From Rickettsiales bacterium (GTDB taxonomy: Bacteria; Pseudomonadota; Alphaproteobacteria; Rickettsiales; CANDYO01), in assembly GCA_947424995.1 (NCBI GenBank), contig CANDYO010000003.1, positions 1 through 27,291 of the forward strand: a stretch of 27,291 nucleotides of DNA. The letters run 5' to 3'. Under the pieces are notes generated by a model. It saw only the letters and a program-made list of their open reading frames with translations, searched no databases and was not told the DNA's origin. A program made the translations under genes and the position numbers. Below, one piece after another: positions 1-7,312 of the stretch (the stretch's first letter is position 1; each line of letters begins with the position of its first letter).

Positions 1-1
1 T

Positions 2-346
2 AATAATTTAGATATCAGATATATATTACCTAAAGAAGGCTCGGTGATGACTTTAGATTTAATGGCAATTCCAACGGGCGCACCTAACAAAGAAAATGCA
101 TATAGATTTATTGACTTTATTATGAGACCAGATATTAATGCTGCAATTGCTAATTTTATAGGATTTACTAGTCCCAATTTAGCTAGTTATCCCTTAATTC
201 GCAAGGAATTAAGAGAGGATCCTAATATTTATCCTCTACAGCATAATATAAACAATTTTTATACTTTGAAGATACCTACCTCAAGTTTTAATCGATTGCG
301 CAATAGAGCTTGGATGAAGTTTTTAAGTGATGAAAAGGAATTTTAA
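2..346 (+). CDS. potD: Polyamine ABC transporter substrate-binding protein, C-terminal part (partial)
   Basis: This is the 3' end of a periplasmic spermidine/putrescine-binding protein. The reading frame is open from the window edge, so the N-terminus and signal peptide lie outside. The visible 114 residues match the C-terminal lobe of PotD/PotF: a PKEGS turn followed by 'MTLDLMAIPTGAPN' and 'ENAYRFIDFIMRP', the conserved segment where the last helices close over the ligand cleft. The product would deliver polyamines to the permease pair encoded downstream. The stop codon is 4 nt before the ATPase start, so the gene is the first seen cistron of the transport operon. Binding protein first is the potFGHI order, not the E. 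coli potABCD order. Whether it prefers putrescine or spermidine cannot be told from this fragment. Confidence 0.87.
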   Translation, partial: NNLDIRYILPKEGSVMTLDLMAIPTGAPNKENAYRFIDFIMRPDINAAIANFIGFTSPNLASYPLIRKELREDPNIYPLQHNINNFYTLKIPTSSFNRLRNRAWMKFLSDEKEF

Positions 347-350
347 TTAG

Positions 351-1466
351 ATGAACGAATTCACAAAACCAGATGCAATTATTAGAATAGAAAATATTTC
401 CAAGCAATTTAAAGCAAATGATTATAAAACTGTTGATAACATAAGCTTGGAAATTCTTAGAGGCGAGTCGTTTTCATTGCTTGGTCCATCTGGCTGTGGA
501 AAAACAACGTTAATGAGAATTATTGCTGGTTTTGAGAAACCAGATAGCGGTAGAGTTTTTATTGATGATATTGATATGACGGATATCCCTCCATATAAAA
601 GACCTGTTAATATGATGTTTCAGTCTTATGCTTTGTTCCCGCATATGGATATTTGGAAAAACGTTGCTTTTGGTTTGGAGCAAGAAGGGCTACCATCCAA
701 GGAGATCCAAACAAGAGTAGACGAAGCATTAGAAATGGTGGGAATGCACCATTTTGCTCATCGCAAACCAGGTCAAATTTCTGGTGGACAGCAACAAAGA
801 GTTGCCTTGGCAAGAAGCTTAATTAAAAGACCAAAATTATTACTTCTTGATGAACCACTTGGAGCATTAGATCGTCAAACTAGCGAAAAAACACAAGTAG
901 AACTAACCAATATTCAAAGTCTTTTGGGCATTACATTTCTTGTAGTGACCCATGATCAAGAAGAAGCTATGGCCATGTCAGATCGAATGGCAGTAATGAA
1001 GGATGGTAAGTTGCAGCAGGTAGGAGCTCCTAGAGAAATATATGAATATCCAAATTCAAGATTTGTCGCTAATTTTGTTGGCTCAATTAATATATTTCAT
1101 GGCTATGTGAGTGATAATAGTAAGAAAAATCGTTTAACTATAAGTAGTGACGAAATATCTTCCCCGATGCTGGTTAACTCTTACGAGCAATTGAATATAG
1201 GTACAGAAGTATGGGTAGCCGTACGCCCAGAAGAAATGGGGATTTATAGCGAACCTGACGATGATTCACATAATCATGCCGAAGGAGAAATCATAGATAT
1301 TTCCTTTTTGGGTAGTCAAATCATTTATCACGTTGCGCTGTCTAGCAAAAAAATAGTTCACGTCAGCTTACCAACTTCAGCAAGAGCAAAAAACCATTTA
1401 CTTGATTATGGCAATAAGGCTTATGTTTCTTGGGATAAAACAGATGGAGTGTTACTTAAGTCATGA
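351..1466 (+). CDS. potA: Spermidine/putrescine ABC transporter ATP-binding protein
   Basis: Cytoplasmic ATPase subunit that powers polyamine import through the two downstream permeases. The 371-residue length is normal for PotA/PotG. Visible motifs are Walker A GPSGCGKT (45-52), Q-loop Gln91, the ABC signature SGGQQQR (144-150), Walker B LLLLDEP (163-169) with the D-loop following, and the H-loop His201 in 'VVTHDQEEA'. The region after about residue 240 is a C-terminal regulatory TOBE-type domain ('VRPEEM' near 292). The start is 4 nt after the binding-protein stop, with AAGGAA inside the end of that gene as a ribosome site. The stop overlaps the next start as ATGA. All catalytic residues are present, so the enzyme should be active. 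PotG is an equally valid name given the gene order. Confidence 0.95.
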   Translation: MNEFTKPDAIIRIENISKQFKANDYKTVDNISLEILRGESFSLLGPSGCGKTTLMRIIAGFEKPDSGRVFIDDIDMTDIPPYKRPVNMMFQSYALFPHMDIWKNVAFGLEQEGLPSKEIQTRVDEALEMVGMHHFAHRKPGQISGGQQQRVALARSLIKRPKLLLLDEPLGALDRQTSEKTQVELTNIQSLLGITFLVVTHDQEEAMAMSDRMAVMKDGKLQQVGAPREIYEYPNSRFVANFVGSINIFHGYVSDNSKKNRLTISSDEISSPMLVNSYEQLNIGTEVWVAVRPEEMGIYSEPDDDSHNHAEGEIIDISFLGSQIIYHVALSSKKIVHVSLPTSARAKNHLLDYGNKAYVSWDKTDGVLLKS

Positions 1467-2356
1467 CTATTGGTGTTTTTGATCGATATCGCTCACTTAT
1501 AGTGATACCTCCATTTTTATGGGTAGGATTATTTATAGTAGTAGCTTTGATCCTATTATTGATCATTAGTTTTTGCGTTCCTGAATTCGGGGTCACTCCT
1601 TATAAGTTATTTTTTCAAATAGAAGATGGTAAGTTAGAAATTAGCCCAGATTTTAATAGTTATCAAACTTTGTTTGAAGATCCTTTTTATCTTAAAGCAC
1701 TGCTTAACTCACTTAAATTAGCCTCTATTGCCACAATTTTTACTTTTGTTTTAGCCTATCCAATGGCTTATATAGTTTCAAAGGCTGCGCCTAAAAAGAA
1801 ATTACTACTGTTGATTCTAATAATAGCACCATTTTGGACAGCCTTATTAATCCGTGTTTATAGCTGGATAATTATTCTAAAAACTAACGGCTTACTGAAT
1901 CAATTTTTACTGTGGACTGGAATTATAGACCATCCTTTAGCGCTGTTAAATAGTCAAATTGCCGTTGTAATTGGCATAGTTTATACTTATCTACCGTTTA
2001 TGATTTTACCCATCTACTCATCATTATTAAAAATAAAACCTAGTGTTTTAGAAGCCGCCGCAGACTTAGGTGCTAGGCCTTTTGCTATTTTTTGGCAAAT
2101 AACTTTTCCACTATCTTTACCTGGAGTAATTATTGGTATAATTTTAGTGTTTATTCCAGCAGTTGGTGAATTTGTAATTCCAGATTTATTAGGTGGAGCA
2201 AAAATAATCACTGTGGGTAAATTGCTATGGACGGAGTTTTTTATGAATCGTGATTGGCCAATGGCAGCTTCTATTACTATTTTGATGGTTATTATTGTGG
2301 TGCTTCCAATTAAAATATTGCATCATTTTGTTAGCAATAATAGTGAGGAGCAATAA
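1463..2356 (+). CDS. potB: Polyamine ABC transporter permease (PotB/PotH type)
   Basis: Inner-membrane permease, 297 residues, with about six hydrophobic segments (near 12-38, 85-105, 114-138, 165-188, 221-245, 270-290). The binding-protein-dependent permease signature (EAA loop) is at about 197-217: 'EAAADLGARPFAIFWQ' followed by 'ITFPLSLPG'. This cytoplasmic loop docks on the ATPase. The periplasmic loop after the first segment ('DFNSYQTLF') is typical of PotB/PotH. The start codon overlaps the ATPase stop by 4 nt (ATGA), which suggests translational coupling. It should pair with the following permease to form the channel for putrescine or spermidine. Confidence 0.93.
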   Translation: MTIGVFDRYRSLIVIPPFLWVGLFIVVALILLLIISFCVPEFGVTPYKLFFQIEDGKLEISPDFNSYQTLFEDPFYLKALLNSLKLASIATIFTFVLAYPMAYIVSKAAPKKKLLLLILIIAPFWTALLIRVYSWIIILKTNGLLNQFLLWTGIIDHPLALLNSQIAVVIGIVYTYLPFMILPIYSSLLKIKPSVLEAAADLGARPFAIFWQITFPLSLPGVIIGIILVFIPAVGEFVIPDLLGGAKIITVGKLLWTEFFMNRDWPMAASITILMVIIVVLPIKILHHFVSNNSEEQ

Positions 2357-2359
2357 GCA

Positions 2360-3169
2360 ATGCGCTTTAATTTTACTAATATAGCCACAATATTTGGATT
2401 TTTATTTTTATATATACCTATCCTGATTTTAATAGTTTTCTCTTTTAATAGCTCTAGCCTTATCACAGTATGGAAAGATTTCTCTTTTATTTGGTATGAG
2501 AAATTATGGCAGGATGACGAAATAATTTCTGCATTTTTTACTAGCTTTAAAGTAGCTTCATTATCTGCTACTGGAGCAGTAATAATTGGTACTTTAGCTG
2601 GACTTGCTTTGCAAAGAATTAGCATTTTTAGAGGCAAATCCATTTTCTCAATATTACTACCTATTCCTCTAATAGTACCGGAAGTAGTAGCTGGGTTTTC
2701 TATTTCTCTAGTTTTTTTATGCTTAAATAAAATTATAGGTATTCCTGCTAGATTTGGTATGGAAACAGTGGTTATCGCTCATATGGTTATTGGGGTAACT
2801 TATGTTGCTTTAATGGTACAAGCAAAATTAGCAGAATTGGATCCAGCTTATGAAGAAGCAGCTCTTGATTTAGGAGCTACGCCAATTAAAGTATTTTTTC
2901 TTATTACTATGCCACTAATAGCTCTAGCTTTGATTTCTGGTTGGCTGTTATGCTTTACTATTTCTTTAGATGACTTAATCATTGCTAGTTTTACGGCTGG
3001 CTCAGGAGTTACCACCCTTCCTATGTTAATTTATTCGCGTATTCGTTTTGGTATTAGCCCAGTTATCAACGCACTAGCTACGGTTATTATAGTTGTGGTT
3101 TTACTACTAACTATATTGGTATTATCAATTAACCTCACCAAGAAAAAGAATTACCTTCCTGAAAAATAG
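2360..3169 (+). CDS. potC: Polyamine ABC transporter permease (PotC/PotI type)
   Basis: Second channel subunit of the polyamine importer, 269 residues, about six membrane segments. The EAA loop is at about 166-186 ('EEAALDLGATPIKVFF') and is followed by the PotC/PotI-type 'FTISLDDLIIASF' segment (199-211). The start lies 3 nt after the previous stop and has a good ribosome site, GAGGAG, inside the end of that gene. This is the last gene of the operon. No clear rho-independent terminator follows within the 100 nt before the next gene. Confidence 0.93.
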   Translation: MRFNFTNIATIFGFLFLYIPILILIVFSFNSSSLITVWKDFSFIWYEKLWQDDEIISAFFTSFKVASLSATGAVIIGTLAGLALQRISIFRGKSIFSILLPIPLIVPEVVAGFSISLVFLCLNKIIGIPARFGMETVVIAHMVIGVTYVALMVQAKLAELDPAYEEAALDLGATPIKVFFLITMPLIALALISGWLLCFTISLDDLIIASFTAGSGVTTLPMLIYSRIRFGISPVINALATVIIVVVLLLTILVLSINLTKKKNYLPEK

Positions 3170-3214
3170 AGCTCAACTTTAAAGCATATTAACTAAATGG
3201 TTAACCTATAGCTT

Positions 3215-3261
3215 AGATTTGCATGCTAGCTTATTATTAAGCTAGTGCTATGCATAAATCT
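3215..3261 (+). promoter_or_regulatory. Imperfect hairpin immediately upstream of the ribosome site of the orphan gene at 3275
   Basis: The left arm begins AGATTTGCATGCTAGCTTA (3215-3233). The loop is TTAT, and the right arm (3238-3261) is its reverse complement except for small bulges, ending ATGCATAAATCT. The hairpin stops one base before the AAAGAGG ribosome site (3262-3268) of the gene starting at 3275. It is followed by coding sequence rather than a T-run, so a terminator role for the pot operon is unlikely. A 5'-UTR element that protects the mRNA or controls translation, or a protein-binding site, fits better. The function is inferred. The dyad itself is plain in the sequence. Confidence 0.45.
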
Positions 3262-3274
3262 AAAGAGGAAAATT

Positions 3275-4066
3275 ATGACAAATTACCATGGTTACTATTG
3301 GCCGTATCAAATTTCTTTATTATTAGCTGATATCTCACTAATTCCAGAAATATATACTTCTTCTGCTCCATGTAGAGGGCTAAGCCTCCTAATAAATACC
3401 ATAGCATTAGACAAAAAGCTAAATGACGCAAATGATGATGCTGCAAAATATAAAGCTGGCTTTATTTCAAATGCTTTGAATCTAAGCGCTTTACAAATAG
3501 CATTAAATAATGAGTTTACAGAAGTTCTTCAAAAAACTAGTAAATTGAAGCCATATTTTGAGGAATATCCTAATAGCTTTGGTTGGAAGTGGATAAATTA
3601 TTTTGAAGCTAGTGTAACTGGTTTTACACCTGAATTAGCTAGTTCAGGTAAATTTCCTAATTATCTTCAGGACTTAAGCACCTTACAAAGCGTTTTGCAA
3701 GTTGCTGCGGTGGGAGTGCATGCTCATGTAGAGCCACAAGATCTAAAAAGATTAAGTGATGGAATTAGAGGCGTAAATGAGGTTATTGCAAAGTATGGAT
3801 CTATAGGTTCCTCTAATGAGTTACAAGCTGTTTCAACAGGGATAGTCGACATTAAATCAAAAGCCAATGCAATAATGGTACAGTTAGCTGCTGGGAGCAA
3901 TTATTATGAATTATTGGCAGGGTTTGCTAGACTTTCCACTGATAGCATACCTGAGCTACAAACGCAATTAATAGCTCTAAAAGGAGCTATGGATAAGCGC
4001 CTAGAAGAGATGGATTTAGGAGGTCTATTGGATAAATGTACGAGTGACATCATGGAATTGTTATAA
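3275..4066 (+). CDS. Orphan protein of unknown function (263 aa)
   Basis: I do not recognise a family. The ATG at 3275 is preferred over an in-frame GTG at 3245 because AAAGAGG sits 6 nt upstream of it and the longer start would lie inside a hairpin. The product is soluble-looking and mostly helical, with no signal peptide or membrane segment. It has an aromatic N-terminus ('YHGYYWPYQ'), and a stretch near 68-90 ('LNLSALQIALNNEFTEVLQ') recalls one degenerate ankyrin-type repeat, though this is weak. The C-terminal half is alanine- and leucine-rich helix, ending 'CTSDIMELL'. It stands between the pot operon and clpX with its own hairpin-bearing leader, so it is probably expressed alone. A lineage-specific, possibly secreted factor is a guess from context only. 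Confidence 0.7.
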   Translation: MTNYHGYYWPYQISLLLADISLIPEIYTSSAPCRGLSLLINTIALDKKLNDANDDAAKYKAGFISNALNLSALQIALNNEFTEVLQKTSKLKPYFEEYPNSFGWKWINYFEASVTGFTPELASSGKFPNYLQDLSTLQSVLQVAAVGVHAHVEPQDLKRLSDGIRGVNEVIAKYGSIGSSNELQAVSTGIVDIKSKANAIMVQLAAGSNYYELLAGFARLSTDSIPELQTQLIALKGAMDKRLEEMDLGGLLDKCTSDIMELL

Positions 4067-4150
4067 AATAATAGCTTTTAAATTAATTGTTTTTATGTTA
4101 TTTTGAGGATTGTTTATTAAATCCATTTTTCACCTTTAGATGAAGTAATT

Positions 4151-5458
4151 ATGAGCGATACCGAAGATAACGATCCAAAAAAAACCTTATTCTGTTCATT
4201 CTGTGGAAAGAGCCAGCATAATGTAAAGAAGCTAATCGCAGGGCCAAACATGTTTATTTGTAATGAATGCGTTGAACTTTGTGTGGATATAATGGGAGAT
4301 CCAAACTTACCAATGGATATAACCCCAGAACCTCAAAAATCACTAACACCTAAGGAAATTTGTGAAGTACTGGATGAATATGTCATTAGTCAAAAACATG
4401 CTAAAAAAATATTAGCTGTAGCCGTTTATAATCATTATAAAAGATTGAGAAATTTTGATAAAAAAGACGATGTAGAGATTGCTAAATCAAATATTCTTTT
4501 AATTGGTCCAACTGGCTGTGGTAAAACATTATTAGCACAAACTTTAGCACGTATTTTAGATGTGCCGTTTACCGTTGCAGATGCTACCTCTTTAACTGAA
4601 GCTGGTTATGTTGGTGAGGATGTTGAAAACATCATTTTGAGATTACTTCAAGCTGCAGATTATGATGTAGAAAAAGCACAACGTGGTATTGTTTATATCG
4701 ATGAAGTAGATAAAATTTCGCGCAAATCTGAAAATCCTTCGATAACTCGTGATGTTTCTGGTGAGGGAGTGCAACAAGCACTACTTAAAATTATGGAAGG
4801 AACTATTGCTTCTGTTCCACCACAAGGTGGTCGTAAGCATCCTCAACAAGACTTTGTCCAAGTTGATACCACTAATATTCTATTTATCTGTGGTGGAGCT
4901 TTTAATGGTTTAGATAAACTTATATCTGCTCGAGGACAAAATACATCAATAGGATTTGAAGCTAACGTACGCAGTAAAAAAGATGTAGATATCGGTGAAA
5001 TTTTAAGCAAGGTAGAGCCTGAAGATTTAGTTAAATACGGCTTAATTCCTGAGTTTATAGGACGTATGCCAGTGGTTGCAACTTTGGTAGATCTTGATGA
5101 AAAATCGCTAATTGAAATCTTAACTAAGCCACGTAATGCTTTAATCAAGCAATATATGAAATTGTTTGATATGGAAAATGTTAAACTTAAAATTTTAGAT
5201 AATGCTTTAAAATCTATTGCCACTAAAGCTATAGCACGTAAAACAGGTGCTCGTGGACTAAGATCAATTTTAGAATCTATTTTATTAGATACGATGTTTG
5301 ATCTTCCTGGTAATGAAGAGGTTTCTGAAGTTATAATAGATGATGATGTGGTTCAAGGTACTAAAGCTCCTATTATTATGTATGATGCCGCACATAAGAA
5401 AAAAAGCGATAAAAAAGAGGAAACAGTTAAGCTTAAAAAAAGTAAAAAAGCTAGTTAG
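4151..5458 (+). CDS. clpX: ATP-dependent Clp protease ATP-binding subunit ClpX
   Basis: AAA+ unfoldase that feeds tagged proteins to ClpP in the cytoplasm. The domains in order are an N-terminal C4 zinc finger (Cys15, 18, 37, 40), Walker A GPTGCGKT (119-126), pore loop GYVGED (152-157), Walker B IVYIDEVD (180-187), the RKH loop (228-230), and the ClpP-docking IGF tripeptide (267-269). An arginine finger region and a C-terminal small domain with 'TGARGLRSILE' follow. At 435 residues it is about ten longer than the E. coli protein because of a lysine-rich tail. The docking loop is intact, so it should still partner ClpP even though clpP is not next to it here. In most alphaproteobacteria clpP lies just upstream, where this window has an orphan gene instead. 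No strong ribosome site precedes the ATG. Confidence 0.98.
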   Translation: MSDTEDNDPKKTLFCSFCGKSQHNVKKLIAGPNMFICNECVELCVDIMGDPNLPMDITPEPQKSLTPKEICEVLDEYVISQKHAKKILAVAVYNHYKRLRNFDKKDDVEIAKSNILLIGPTGCGKTLLAQTLARILDVPFTVADATSLTEAGYVGEDVENIILRLLQAADYDVEKAQRGIVYIDEVDKISRKSENPSITRDVSGEGVQQALLKIMEGTIASVPPQGGRKHPQQDFVQVDTTNILFICGGAFNGLDKLISARGQNTSIGFEANVRSKKDVDIGEILSKVEPEDLVKYGLIPEFIGRMPVVATLVDLDEKSLIEILTKPRNALIKQYMKLFDMENVKLKILDNALKSIATKAIARKTGARGLRSILESILLDTMFDLPGNEEVSEVIIDDDVVQGTKAPIIMYDAAHKKKSDKKEETVKLKKSKKAS

Positions 5459-5514
5459 AAGATGTTGTAAAAACGTTGCATGAGCTAAAACTGCAATACC
5501 GCAGATAAGTAGGT

Positions 5515-5560
5515 CGTCATCCTGAGCAAAGCTGAGCGCGAAGCAAAGCGTAGGATGACG
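5515..5560. repeat. Short palindromic repeat (family A)
   Basis: The perfect 9-bp arms CGTCATCCT (5515-5523) and AGGATGACG (5552-5560) enclose a 28-nt GC-richer core with repeated GCAAAGC units. The element contrasts with the AT-rich surroundings and carries the CGTCAT...ATGACG ends shared by the other repeats in this window. It fills the space between clpX and the thiolase gene. Its right arm supplies an ATG (5555) in frame with the thiolase. Confidence 0.75.
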
Positions 5561-5599
5561 GCCTCACTTGCTAAATCATTTTGCAAAGAGAAAATACAA

Positions 5600-6775
5600 A
5601 TGAAAGAAGTTTATATTATTGATGCAAAGCGTACAGCTGTTGGTAGCTTCAATGGTAGTTTATCCACTACTCCTGCCCATATATTAGGTGAGCTATTAAT
5701 CAGATATCTAATCGCAAATAATAACCTCGATCCTGCTTTAGTTTCTGAAGTGATTATGGGGCAAGTTCTAACTTCAGCGCAAGGGCAAAATCCAGCTCGT
5801 CAAGCAGCTATTAACGCAAAGTTACCTAATACAGTTCCAGCCTGGACCATTAATCAAGTTTGTGGTTCAGGCCTAAGAGCAGTTGCTCTAGGAGCTCAAG
5901 CTATTTTAGCTGGAGATTCGGAAATAGTGATTGCCGGTGGACATGAAAATATGAGTCTTTCACCACATGCTATTAATATCCGCAATGGCCATAAATTTGG
6001 CGATGCAAAACTAATAGATCTAATGTTAATGGATGGCTTAACGGATGCTTTTAGCTTATGTCCAATGGGCATTACCGCTGAAAATTTAAGCAAAAAATAC
6101 AATATTAGTCGTCTAGAACAAGATGAATTTGCATATGCTTCGCAGAAAAAAGCAGAAGTCGCCCAAAAAAATAATCGTTTTGCAGAAGAAATTTTGCCCG
6201 TTACCTTAAAGAAAAAAGAAGGTGAATTAATCTTTAATAGCGATGAATTCGTTAGAAAAGATATTACTATGGAAGGTTTAGCCAGGCTAAAACCAGCCTT
6301 TGAGAAAGATGGCACAGTTACTGCTGGTAATTCCTCAGGGATGAATGATGGCGCTGCTGTTTTATTATTAATGGAAAAGAAAGTAGCTGAAGCCTTAAAA
6401 TTAACCCCTATGGCTAAAATTGTTTCTTATGCTCATGTTGGAGTGGATCCAAGTATTATGGGAATTGGCCCTGTAACAGCAGTAAAAAAAGCACTAGCAA
6501 AAGCTAACTGGAATATTAATCAGTTAAACTTAATTGAAGCTAATGAGGCTTTTGCTGCCCAAGCTATTGCGGTTAATAAAGAATTAGGTTGGAATCAAGA
6601 CTTAATTAATGTTAATGGCGGAGCTATTGCGATTGGCCATCCTATAGGAGCTTCAGGAGCTAGAATCTTGGTTACCCTTCTTCATGAAATGGCAAAACGC
6701 GATGCAAAAAAAGGCCTGGCTACCCTTTGTGTTGGCGGCGGTATGGGCGTTGCTATGTGCGTAGAAAGAGCTTAA
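5600..6775 (+). CDS. Acetyl-CoA C-acetyltransferase (biosynthetic-type thiolase)
   Basis: Condenses two acetyl-CoA to acetoacetyl-CoA, or the reverse. From the ATG at 5600 the protein has 391 residues and begins MKEVYIIDAKRTAVG, which is the normal family start. The in-frame ATG at 5555 lies inside a palindromic repeat and would add 15 atypical residues. The catalytic residues are where expected: Cys88 in 'NQVCGSGLRA', His347 in 'IGHPIGASGAR', and Cys377 in 'LCVGGGMG'. It is closest to the PhaA/AtoB group. No PHB synthase, reductase or CoA-transferase gene is near, so the pathway use (polyhydroxybutyrate, ketone-body or fatty-acid degradation) is open. The stop codon overlaps the convergent folB stop. 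Confidence 0.95.
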   Translation: MKEVYIIDAKRTAVGSFNGSLSTTPAHILGELLIRYLIANNNLDPALVSEVIMGQVLTSAQGQNPARQAAINAKLPNTVPAWTINQVCGSGLRAVALGAQAILAGDSEIVIAGGHENMSLSPHAINIRNGHKFGDAKLIDLMLMDGLTDAFSLCPMGITAENLSKKYNISRLEQDEFAYASQKKAEVAQKNNRFAEEILPVTLKKKEGELIFNSDEFVRKDITMEGLARLKPAFEKDGTVTAGNSSGMNDGAAVLLLMEKKVAEALKLTPMAKIVSYAHVGVDPSIMGIGPVTAVKKALAKANWNINQLNLIEANEAFAAQAIAVNKELGWNQDLINVNGGAIAIGHPIGASGARILVTLLHEMAKRDAKKGLATLCVGGGMGVAMCVERA

Positions 6776-7131
6776 CCAATAACCGTAAAACAACAATTAT
6801 CTTTTATTTCTTTTAAAGGTGGAGCTTTGCATATTTGCATCTTTAATATGTCTTTTGAGTGGAGCATATGACCTTTTAAATGCTGATGCAGTGAGAAAGC
6901 TAACTGCTCGATTAAATAAAATTCTTTTCCTAAGCAAAATAACCTTATCGATTCCAGTAATTTTGCATAGCAGATAGTCTCATTTATATTTCCAGAGTGG
7001 CAAGCTGCTGGAATATTTGCAAAAGAGATACTTATATAAAACTCTATCTTTTGTGGAATGATTCTCTCTTCATTTTCTACGCCAATAGAAATATCTAAGA
7101 TCAATTTATTTATTTCAAGAATAGATTTCAT
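6772..7131 (-). CDS. folB: Dihydroneopterin aldolase family protein
   Basis: Probable FolB, which cleaves dihydroneopterin to 6-hydroxymethyl-dihydropterin and glycolaldehyde in folate synthesis. The 119-residue length fits. Family marks are an N-terminal strand with 'DISIGVENEERIIPQKIEF' where Glu22 matches the pterin-site glutamate, 'CYAKLLESI' with Tyr55, 'LIEQLAFSL' (73-81), and a C-terminal lysine at 102 in 'CKAPPLKE'. The sequence is diverged: the usual 'TVDY' is 'TICY', and the lysine motif lacks the common KP-G form. No other folate genes are nearby. There is no clear ribosome site before the ATG. Its 3' end overlaps the thiolase by 4 nt in convergent arrangement. Confidence 0.75.
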   Translation of the reverse strand: MKSILEINKLILDISIGVENEERIIPQKIEFYISISFANIPAACHSGNINETICYAKLLESIRLFCLGKEFYLIEQLAFSLHQHLKGHMLHSKDILKMQICKAPPLKEIKDNCCFTVIG

Positions 7132-7181
7132 ATATACAGTTTTTTATTAAAAAGTTGTTTTTTGCCTTAAAGCCAGAGATC

Positions 7182-7290
7182 GGCGTCATCCCTGGCAAGC
7201 TGATAAAGGCTGCGCGACCGGGGATCTCTAGAGTTTATTTCCTCATGAGATCCCCGATCTCGGACTCCGTCCTCGTCAGAGATGACGTGG
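7182..7290. repeat. Palindromic repeat, ~110 bp (family B, copy 1)
   Basis: Nested dyads are visible. The outer arms CGTCATCCCTG (7184-7194) and CAGAGATGACG (7277-7287) match at 10 of 11 positions. The inner arms CGGGGATCTC (7219-7228) and GAGATCCCCG (7247-7256) match perfectly. The same blocks in the same order (GTCATCCCTGGCA, GCGCGACCGG, ATCCCCGATCTC, CGTCAG) occur on the opposite strand at 23921-24025, which makes this a two-copy family. It lies between folB and pepA, both on the - strand, downstream of folB's start. It is not coding. Confidence 0.8.
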
Positions 7291-7312
7291 AAATTGGTAC
7301 AGCATAAATCCC

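Noticed and set aside
3245..3274. GTG start giving ten extra residues to the orphan gene at 3275
   Set aside because: It lies in the right arm of a hairpin and lacks a ribosome site, whereas the ATG at 3275 has AAAGAGG at proper distance.
4067..4150. Heat-shock (sigma-32) promoter before clpX
   Set aside because: No pair of boxes resembling the sigma-32 consensus could be seen in the 84-bp gap.
5515..5560. CRISPR-like or tRNA-like structure
   Set aside because: It is a single palindromic unit with no spacer array and no cloverleaf; it fits the repeat family of the window.
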